From NCBI GenBank assembly GCA_002059205.1, contig MVCQ01000023.1, forward strand, positions 1-14,876: DNA of 14,876 nucleotides, given 5' to 3'. Both the position numbers and the translations under genes were made by a program. Below the pieces are notes generated by a model that saw only the letters and a program-made list of their open reading frames with translations, was not told the DNA's origin and searched no databases. This document shows positions 6,601-12,533 of the stretch, one piece after another (position 1 is the first letter of the stretch; every line of letters starts with the position of its first letter). The DNA is from Candidatus Latescibacteria bacterium 4484_107 (GTDB lineage Bacteria; Latescibacterota; 4484-107).

Positions 6601-7281
6601 AAGATGGCTGGGCGGCATGGAAACAAAGGGGTGGTATCTAAAATCGTGCCTGAGGAGGATATGCCCTATCTTCCCGACGGCACTCCGATAGATATCGTGC
6701 TCAATCCATTGGGGGTGCCTTCCCGGATGAACCTTGGGCAGCTTTTGGAAACGCACTTGGGGTGGGCGGCGGAGAAATTGGGCATCCGGGTGGCTACGCC
6801 GGTTTTCGACGGAGCCTCCGTCGAAGATATTAGGACGGCATTGCAGGAGGCGGGACTTCCGGAAACCGGGAAGAGCATTTTGTACGACGGTCAGACTGGA
6901 GAGCCTTTTGAGAGAGAAGTGACGGTGGGCTACATCTATATGCTGAAGCTCTCGCATTTGGCAATGGATAAGATCCATGCGCGGTCCATCGGACCGTACT
7001 CGCTAGTGACACAGCAGCCTTTGGGCGGTAAAGCCCAGTTCGGGGGGCAGCGTTTCGGGGAGATGGAAGTCTGGGCCTTAGAGGCATACGGAGCAGCCTA
7101 TCTGCTTCAGGAAATGCTGACCGTCAAGTCGGACGATGTGGCCGGGCGATCGAATATCTACGAGGCCATAGTCAAGGGAGAGAGCGCTCCCTCGCCGGGG
7201 ACGCCAGAATCCTTTAATGTGCTGGTGAAGGAATTACAGAGTTTGGGACTGGACGTGGTATTGGGCAACGAGGAATTGTAA
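3622..7281 (+). CDS. rpoB: DNA-directed RNA polymerase subunit beta
   Basis: Second-largest subunit of RNA polymerase, forming one pincer and part of the active site. It has 1219 residues, shorter than E. coli (1342). The rifampicin region at residues 414-440 reads [20 protein letters not shown] then [10 protein letters not shown]. The residues matching E. coli D516, H526 and S531 are intact (D423, H433, S438), so it looks rifampicin-sensitive, although N518 is Thr (T425) and S522 is Ala. [10 protein letters not shown] carries the active-site lysines K994 and K1002. The C-terminus has the usual [20 protein letters not shown]. Much of the shortening lies between LRALGYGT (about residue 210) and LRPGDPP (about 277), where E. 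coli has the SI1 insertion. The start is ATG 3622 with AAGGAG only four bases upstream; GTG 3628, better spaced, is possible. A run of nine G lies at 5550-5558. Confidence 0.99.
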   Translation: [1219 protein letters not shown]

Positions 7282-7291
7282 CTGCCTACTT

Positions 7292-7297
7292 TATAAT
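7292..7297 (+). promoter_or_regulatory. Isolated perfect -10 hexamer in the rpoB-rpoC gap
   Basis: TATAAT at 7292-7297 lies in the 78-base rpoB-rpoC gap, 63 bases before the rpoC start. No -35-like hexamer sits 15-19 bases upstream (that stretch is the GC-rich end of rpoB) and there is no extended -10 TGn. It could be a weak internal promoter or chance in AT-rich DNA. A small imperfect hairpin (CAAG 7312-7315 with CTTG 7321-7324) follows. Confidence 0.2.
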
Positions 7298-7347
7298 TTT
7301 GCCATAGTTAGCAAGCTGCACTTGATTGCTGACGATTGTGTTCCGAA

Positions 7348-7354
7348 AAGGGGA
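7348..7354 (+). promoter_or_regulatory. Shine-Dalgarno for the GTG start of rpoC
   Basis: AAGGGGA lies five bases before GTG 7360. An in-frame TTG at 7336 would place this motif inside the gene and has no site of its own, so GTG 7360 is the better start. Confidence 0.6.
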
Positions 7355-7359
7355 TTTCC

Positions 7360-10300
7360 GTGGCTGGTTCGAATACTTCCAGGAACGATTTCAGTTGGAT
7401 CAAGGTCCAGTTGGCTTCACCGGATAAGATCCGGGCTTGGTCGCACGGAGAGGTGACCAAGCCGGAGACCATCAATTACCGTTCGTTTCGGCCCGAACGG
7501 GACGGGTTGTTTTGCGAGCGGATCTTCGGGCCCACGCGGGATTGGGAATGTTATTGCGGGAAGTATAAGCGCATCCGCTATCGAGGTGTGGTGTGTGATC
7601 GCTGCGGCGTCGAGGTGACACAGAGCAAGGTGCGTCGGGAGCGTATGGGGCACATCGAGCTGGCGATTCCCGTATCTCATATCTGGTATTTCAAATCCAT
7701 CCCAAGCCGCATCGGAGCGCTTCTGGATCTGGGACTGCGGAGTTTGGAGCGCGTGTTATACTACGAGGCATACATCGTAGTAGATCCCGGGGACGCGCCG
7801 GTCGAGAAGAGGGATCTCTTGACCGATGAAGAGGTGTCAGAGTTGGAAGAGCGCGGATTCCAGTTCAATGCTGGTATGGGGGCACAGGCTATTAAGGAGT
7901 TGTTAGCGGAAATCGACATTGAGGAATTGTCCGCAGAATTGCGTGCCCGGGTGCGTATGGAAACTTCGATTCAACGCAAGCAGGAGATGTTGAAACGACT
8001 TCGGGTGGTGGAGGCCTTTCGACAGTCCGGAAATCGCGCTGAATGGATGATTATGGACGTAATCCCGGTGATCCCACCGGAGTTGAGACCGCTGGTGCCC
8101 TTAGAGGGCGGACGTTTTGCTACATCGGATCTAAACGATCTGTATCGGCGGGTGATCAATCGAAACAACCGGTTGAAGAAATTGATGGAGATCCGGGCTC
8201 CTGAAGTGATTTTGCGAAACGAGAAAAGAATGCTTCAGGAGGCGGTGGATGCCTTGTTCGACAATGGACGGCGTTCGAGAGCGATTCAAGGGGATGGCAA
8301 CCGTTCCCTGAAGTCTTTGAGCGATCTGTTGAAGGGCAAACGGGGGCGATTTCGCCAGAATCTTCTGGGAAAACGGGTGGACTACTCGGGCCGCTCGGTG
8401 ATTGTGGTGGGGCCGGAGTTGAAACTCCATCAATGCGGCCTTCCGAAGTATATGGCATTGGAGTTGTTCAAGCCCTTCATCATTAAGAAGCTGGAAGAAA
8501 AAGGGTACGTCCAGACCATCAAAAGCGCTAAGAAATTGGTGGAGCGGGAGCGTCCCGAGGTGTGGGACATCTTAGAAGAGATTGTTCAGGACCATTATGT
8601 GCTCCTAAACCGTGCGCCGACGTTGCACCGTCTGGGAATTCAGGCCTTTCAACCGGTTTTGGTGGAAGGACAGGCCATTCGGATCCATCCGATGGTGTGT
8701 GCGGCATTTAATGCGGACTTCGACGGCGATCAGATGGCCGTGCATCTGCCGCTCTCCTTTGAAGCGCAGATCGAGGCCCAGGTGTTGATGGCGGCCACGA
8801 ATAATCTGCTTCTCCCGGCCAACGGGAAGGCGATTGTGGTGGATAAACCTCAGGACATTGCGTTGGGCTGCTACTATCTGACAAAGATGCGGCGTGGGGG
8901 GGTGGGATCCGGAAAACGCTTCGCTAACCCCAAGGAAGCCCTTCTCGCTTACGACTGTGGCCAGCTCGGTCTCCATAGCGACATTCAGGTACGTCTCGAT
9001 GGTAAGCGGGTGGAGACTACGGTTGGACGGCTTTTGTTCAACCAAATTATTCCGAAGGGCTATGCGTTCGTCAACGACCTTTTGGACAAGAAGAAGATTC
9101 AGTCCATCGTCGCCGATGTGCATCGGAAATTCGGAAATCAGGTGACCGTACGCCTTGTAGATGATTTGAAGGATTTAGGATTCAAGTATGCCACCCTCTC
9201 CGGGATTACGATCGCCATCGACGATGTGGTGGTCCCGAAGGAGAAGGAAGATTTGGTGGCGAAAGCGGCAGTAGAAGTGGAGCAGATCCAGCGCCAATAT
9301 TCTCGAGGGATTATCACGGACGGCGAGCGGTACAATAAGGTGATCGATGTATGGCAGCATGTCCGAAACGACGTGACGGAAGTCCTGTTCGAAAATCTCC
9401 GTAAAGACGAGAACGGATTCAACCCGGTGTTTATGATGCATGATTCCGGCGCACGGGGCAGCGAGGACCAGGTGAGTCAATTGGGGGGGATGCGTGGAGT
9501 GATGGCCAAGCCTTTGAAGAAGATCACGGGAGGAGTGGGGGAGCTTATCGAATCCCCTATTCTTGCCAATTTCAAGGAGGGGCTTTCGGTTTTAGAATAC
9601 TTCATCTCCACTCATGGCGCCCGAAAGGGGTTGGCGGATACCGCGCTGAAGACGGCCGAGGCGGGATACCTCACCAGGCGCATGGTGGATGTGGCCCAGG
9701 ATGCCATCATCATGGAGCAAGACTGTGGGACCACCCGTGGGATCGACGTCCGCGCCTTGAAGGAAGAGGAGCGTGTAGATGAGTCTTTAGCGGAACGGAT
9801 CCTCGGGCGGGTGGTTCTGGATGACGTGGAAGATCCGGCGACGGGTGAGATTCTGGTTCCGTCCGGGGAGGAAATTAGGGAGGAGGATGCCGCTCGAATC
9901 GAACAGGCCGGTATCGAGAGCGTCCGCATCCGGTCGGTGTTGACGTGTGAGGCCCGCCGGGGGGTGTGCGTTAAATGTTATGGTCGGAACCTCGCGATGG
10001 GAAAGTTGGTGGACATCGGGGAAGCAGTGGGTGTGATCGCAGCCCAGTCCATCGGCGAGCCGGGCACCCAGCTTACCTTGCGTACCTTCCACATCGGAGG
10101 GATGTCCTCCAGGATTGCCGAGCAGTCGAAGGTCACCGTCAAGCGTCCAGGGAAAGTCCGATACCACGATGTGCATTACGTGGATCAGGATCAGAAGCGG
10201 ATCGTAGTGGGACGGAAGGGGGAGATCGAACTGCTGGATCTGGGCGACATCCCGCGCGCGCGGTATCAGGTCCCTTACGGGGCCATCCTGTTCGTTAAAG

Positions 10301-11418
10301 ATGGACAGGATGTTGAGGAGGGTACTACGCTCTACGAGTGGGATCCCTATAATAATGTGATTTTGACGGATCAAGAGGGGACGGCACGATTCGTGGATAT
10401 TCGGGAAGGGGTGACGGTTCGTGAAGAGTTCGATGAGACCAGCGGGAGCCGTCAGTGGGTGATCACGGATCAGCGGGACCGAACGTTGTCTCCGCATGTC
10501 GAGGTGATTGATCGGGAGGGGAATCGGGTGCGTAACTATATTATTCCTGTGGGCGCGCGTCTGGTGGTTTACGATGGGGATTCCCTCCGGGCCGGCGATG
10601 TCCTGGCGAAGATTCCGAGAGCGAGCAGTAAGACGCGGGATATTACGGGCGGACTGCCGAGGGTGATCGAGTTGTTGGAGGCGCGTCGTCCGAAAGAGCC
10701 GGCTGTGGTTACGGAGATCGACGGAAAAGTGCGGATGGGAGGGGTCGCTCGGGGCGCCAGGGAGATTTTTGTGATCAGCGACGACGGCGAGGAACGGAAG
10801 TATCTGATCCCCTATGGAAAACACGTGCGGGTGCACACAGGCGACTTGGTGGTGGCCGGTGAGCGGCTTTCCGAGGGATCGGTGAATCCACACGATATTT
10901 TGAGGATCCAGGGACCGAGTAAGGTTCAGGAATATCTGGTCAACGAAATTCAAGAAGTCTATCGCCTCAATGGAGTGCGTATCAACGATAAGCACATCGA
11001 GGTTATTGTGCGCCAGATGCTTCAGAAAGTGAAAGTGGTGGATTCGGGAGACACGAATTTTCTGGAGGGGGACCGTGTGGATCGGTTCCGCTTTGAGGAC
11101 GAAAACACGAAGGTGATCGAAGCGGGTGGTGAAGCGGCTACCTCCGAGCCGATTCTTCTGGGAATCAGCAAGGTGTCGCTGATGACCGACAGTTTCGTCT
11201 CCGCGGCATCTTTTCAGGAGACGACACGGGTGTTGACAGAGGCCGCGATTCAGGGACGGATGGATCCTCTGTTGGGACTCAAGGAGAACGTGATCATCGG
11301 TCATCTGATCCCGGCCGGAACGGGGATGCCTCAATACCGGGAGGCTTCTTACGAACGGATAGAAGAAGACGTGGCGGCTTTGGAGGAAGAGGTGGTGGAA
11401 GAAGTGGCCGCAGGCTGA
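7360..11418 (+). CDS. rpoC: DNA-directed RNA polymerase subunit beta'
   Basis: Largest RNA polymerase subunit, carrying the catalytic magnesium site, clamp, bridge helix and trigger loop. It has 1352 residues from GTG 7360. The first zinc site is Cys64, Cys66, Cys79 and Cys82 (CYCG...CDRC). The catalytic NADFDGD is at 451-457 with Asp453, Asp455 and Asp457. The second zinc site is Cys789, Cys863, Cys870 and Cys873. The bridge helix includes SGARGSEDQVSQLGGMRG and ISTHGARKGLADTALKT. The trigger loop starts LTLRTFHIGG (to about 914) and resumes at DITGGLPRV (from 1094), leaving an insertion of about 180 residues equivalent to SI3, a Gram-negative trait. Tandem stops TGA TAA end the gene. A long minus-strand frame inside it is a shadow. 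Confidence 0.99.
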   Translation: MAGSNTSRNDFSWIKVQLASPDKIRAWSHGEVTKPETINYRSFRPERDGLFCERIFGPTRDWECYCGKYKRIRYRGVVCDRCGVEVTQSKVRRERMGHIELAIPVSHIWYFKSIPSRIGALLDLGLRSLERVLYYEAYIVVDPGDAPVEKRDLLTDEEVSELEERGFQFNAGMGAQAIKELLAEIDIEELSAELRARVRMETSIQRKQEMLKRLRVVEAFRQSGNRAEWMIMDVIPVIPPELRPLVPLEGGRFATSDLNDLYRRVINRNNRLKKLMEIRAPEVILRNEKRMLQEAVDALFDNGRRSRAIQGDGNRSLKSLSDLLKGKRGRFRQNLLGKRVDYSGRSVIVVGPELKLHQCGLPKYMALELFKPFIIKKLEEKGYVQTIKSAKKLVERERPEVWDILEEIVQDHYVLLNRAPTLHRLGIQAFQPVLVEGQAIRIHPMVCAAFNADFDGDQMAVHLPLSFEAQIEAQVLMAATNNLLLPANGKAIVVDKPQDIALGCYYLTKMRRGGVGSGKRFANPKEALLAYDCGQLGLHSDIQVRLDGKRVETTVGRLLFNQIIPKGYAFVNDLLDKKKIQSIVADVHRKFGNQVTVRLVDDLKDLGFKYATLSGITIAIDDVVVPKEKEDLVAKAAVEVEQIQRQYSRGIITDGERYNKVIDVWQHVRNDVTEVLFENLRKDENGFNPVFMMHDSGARGSEDQVSQLGGMRGVMAKPLKKITGGVGELIESPILANFKEGLSVLEYFISTHGARKGLADTALKTAEAGYLTRRMVDVAQDAIIMEQDCGTTRGIDVRALKEEERVDESLAERILGRVVLDDVEDPATGEILVPSGEEIREEDAARIEQAGIESVRIRSVLTCEARRGVCVKCYGRNLAMGKLVDIGEAVGVIAAQSIGEPGTQLTLRTFHIGGMSSRIAEQSKVTVKRPGKVRYHDVHYVDQDQKRIVVGRKGEIELLDLGDIPRARYQVPYGAILFVKDGQDVEEGTTLYEWDPYNNVILTDQEGTARFVDIREGVTVREEFDETSGSRQWVITDQRDRTLSPHVEVIDREGNRVRNYIIPVGARLVVYDGDSLRAGDVLAKIPRASSKTRDITGGLPRVIELLEARRPKEPAVVTEIDGKVRMGGVARGAREIFVISDDGEERKYLIPYGKHVRVHTGDLVVAGERLSEGSVNPHDILRIQGPSKVQEYLVNEIQEVYRLNGVRINDKHIEVIVRQMLQKVKVVDSGDTNFLEGDRVDRFRFEDENTKVIEAGGEAATSEPILLGISKVSLMTDSFVSAASFQETTRVLTEAAIQGRMDPLLGLKENVIIGHLIPAGTGMPQYREASYERIEEDVAALEEEVVEEVAAG

Positions 11419-11424
11419 TAACCC

Positions 11425-11505
11425 ATGAACAATGAACAATATGCCATCCATGTACTCCGATTCAGGGAGGGGTGTAAAGACACCTCTCATTGCGTATTGT
11501 TCATT
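11425..11505 (+). repeat. Inverted heptamer repeat, rpoC-rpsL gap
   Basis: ATGAACA occurs twice in tandem at 11425-11438. AATGAACAATA at 11431-11441 has its exact 11-base reverse complement, TATTGTTCATT, at 11495-11505; after one mismatch two more positions (GC) also pair. The arms bracket 53 bases that hold a second hairpin (11467-11488), so the gap can fold as a nested double stem. The outer stem closes five bases before the rpsL ribosome binding site at 11510. It uses the same layout as the rplL-rpoB repeat with a different heptamer. Confidence 0.75.
11467..11488 (+). other. Inner hairpin of the rpoC-rpsL gap
   Basis: GAGGGGTGT at 11467-11475 pairs with ACACCTCTC at 11480-11488 (nine pairs, one G-U) around the four-base loop AAAG. 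No T run follows (the next bases are ATTGCG), so it is unlikely to be an efficient intrinsic terminator. It could be a processing or stabilising element at the boundary between the polymerase genes and the str genes. Confidence 0.6.
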
Positions 11506-11509
11506 CCTC

Positions 11510-11515
11510 AAGGAG
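11510..11515 (+). promoter_or_regulatory. Shine-Dalgarno for the TTG start of rpsL
   Basis: AAGGAG lies six bases before TTG 11522. The S12 family N-terminus (PTINQLIRNGR) begins immediately after this TTG, and no in-frame ATG or GTG lies near it, so the rare TTG start is well supported. Confidence 0.75.
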
Positions 11516-11521
11516 AGTGCA

Positions 11522-11893
11522 TTGCCAACGATCAATCAGTTGATTCGGAACGGGCGAAAGAAATCCGGAAAAAAGTCTTCTGCTCCGGCACTGAAGGGGT
11601 CCCCTCAGAAGCGGGGAGTGTGCGTGCGGGTGTATACGACGACGCCGAAAAAGCCCAACTCGGCACTGAGGAAGGTGGCGCGCGTGCGGTTGACGAGCGG
11701 AGAGGAAGTGTCCGCGTATATTCCAGGGGAGGGGCACAACCTCCAAGAGCACTCGATGGTGCTGATTCGGGGAGGACGGGTGAAGGATATTCCGGGTTTT
11801 CGGTATCACATCGTTCGGGGAGTATTGGATACGGTGGGTGTGGAGGGGCGGAAGGCGGGACGGTCTAAATACGGCACGAAGAAAGGGAAATAG
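11522..11893 (+). CDS. rpsL: Ribosomal protein S12 (uS12)
   Basis: Small-subunit protein at the decoding centre that controls accuracy and is the classic site of streptomycin resistance. It has 123 residues from TTG 11522 (E. coli has 124). The sequence opens MPTINQLIRNGRKKSGKKS, contains TTTPKKPNSALRK at 39-51 with Lys43, and GEGHNLQEHS followed by RGGRVKDIPG with Lys88. These two lysines, the usual resistance positions, are wild type, so the protein looks streptomycin-sensitive. Asp89, the equivalent of the residue modified by RimO in E. coli, is present. An upstream in-frame ATG at 11432 would add 30 residues unlike any S12 and runs through the inverted repeat, so it is rejected. An overlapping 147-codon frame from 11425 is also spurious. 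The next gene is rpsG, 52 bases on. Confidence 0.97.
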   Translation: MPTINQLIRNGRKKSGKKSSAPALKGSPQKRGVCVRVYTTTPKKPNSALRKVARVRLTSGEEVSAYIPGEGHNLQEHSMVLIRGGRVKDIPGFRYHIVRGVLDTVGVEGRKAGRSKYGTKKGK

Positions 11894-11900
11894 AGACACC

Positions 11901-11931
11901 GATTGCGGATTGCGGAAAATCAATAATCGCA
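11901..11931 (+). repeat. Tandem heptamer with imperfect hairpin, rpsL-rpsG gap
   Basis: GATTGCG occurs twice in tandem at 11901-11914. TGCGGATT at 11904-11911 can pair with AATCGCA at 11925-11931 with one bulged G, giving seven pairs around a 13-base loop. The last A of the stem is the first base of the rpsG ribosome binding site AGGAGGAG (11931-11938), so the fold touches the translation start region. In E. coli this gap holds the S7 autorepression site; whether this short repeat serves that purpose cannot be told from sequence. Confidence 0.55.
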
Positions 11932-11945
11932 GGAGGAGAGAATAG

Positions 11946-12416
11946 ATGCCTCGTAGAGCAACAGTTAGCAAACGCCCTTTGTTGCCCGATCCTAAGTTCG
12001 GGAATCCTCTGGTGACTCGATTTATCAGCCATCTGTTGGAGCGGGGGAAACGGAGTACGGCGGAATCGATCTTTTATCGTTCGATAGACCTTATCGAGCA
12101 AAAGACGAATCAGAATGGTCTTGAAGTTTTTGAGAAAGCCGTGAACAACGTAAAGCCTGTGGTGGAGGTCAAGTCCCGGCGGGTCGGTGGGGCTACCTAT
12201 CAGATTCCGGTGGAAATTCGGGATGATCGACGTCTGAGTTTGTCCATCCGATGGCTGATCTTATACTCGCGTGATCGGGCGGAGAAAACGATGGCCGAAC
12301 GTCTGTCTGCCGAATTGATAGCGGCCTCCCGGAACGAGGGAAATGCGATTAAACGGAGAGAGGACACCCATCGGATGGCCGAAGCCAATCGGGCATTTTC
12401 GCATTATCGTTGGTAG
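11946..12416 (+). CDS. rpsG: Ribosomal protein S7 (uS7)
   Basis: Primary 16S rRNA-binding protein that starts assembly of the 30S head and lies near the E-site tRNA; in E. coli it represses the str operon. It has 156 residues, the standard length. The protein opens MPRRATVSKRPLLPDPKFGN and has the conserved LVTRFISHLLERGKRSTAE, EVKSRRVGGATYQIPVEI and KRREDTHRMAEANRAFSHYR, ending in W. The ATG has AGGAGGAG seven bases upstream. It lies between rpsL and fusA as in the usual str cluster, with a 117-base gap before fusA. Confidence 0.98.
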   Translation: MPRRATVSKRPLLPDPKFGNPLVTRFISHLLERGKRSTAESIFYRSIDLIEQKTNQNGLEVFEKAVNNVKPVVEVKSRRVGGATYQIPVEIRDDRRLSLSIRWLILYSRDRAEKTMAERLSAELIAASRNEGNAIKRREDTHRMAEANRAFSHYRW

Positions 12417-12453
12417 GCTTTCCGTTCTCACGGCAACATCGCAAAGCAAGCAA

Positions 12454-12504
12454 TAAAAGGTCTTTTAGATAGGCGTGAGCCAATCACGGATCACCGGCTT
12501 TGGC
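12454..12504 (+). repeat. Small inverted repeats and degenerate heptamer, rpsG-fusA gap
   Basis: The 117-base gap holds four small structures: TAAAAG and CTTTTA (12454-12459, 12462-12467) as a 14-base near-palindrome; CGTGA and TCACG (12474-12478, 12484-12488) as a five-pair stem; ATCAC repeated seven bases apart (12483 and 12490); and CGGC TTTG GCCG at 12493-12504 as a short hairpin with a four-base loop. The 8-mer GGATCACC at 12488-12495 recurs at 14641-14648 in the next gap. None looks like a terminator. I see no convincing promoter here. Confidence 0.4.
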
Positions 12505-12533
12505 CGTATGGTTTTCATGCAAACAGGAAAAAC

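Noticed and set aside
9787..11535. A 582-codon open frame on the minus strand opposite rpoC
   Set aside because: It lies wholly opposite the conserved rpoC frame, its product (rich in His, Arg and Leu) resembles no family I know, and long antisense frames arise from the codon bias of the real gene.
11425..11868. A 147-codon plus-strand frame overlapping rpsL
   Set aside because: S12 is unmistakable in the other frame; this one starts within the inverted repeat and shows no recognisable domain.
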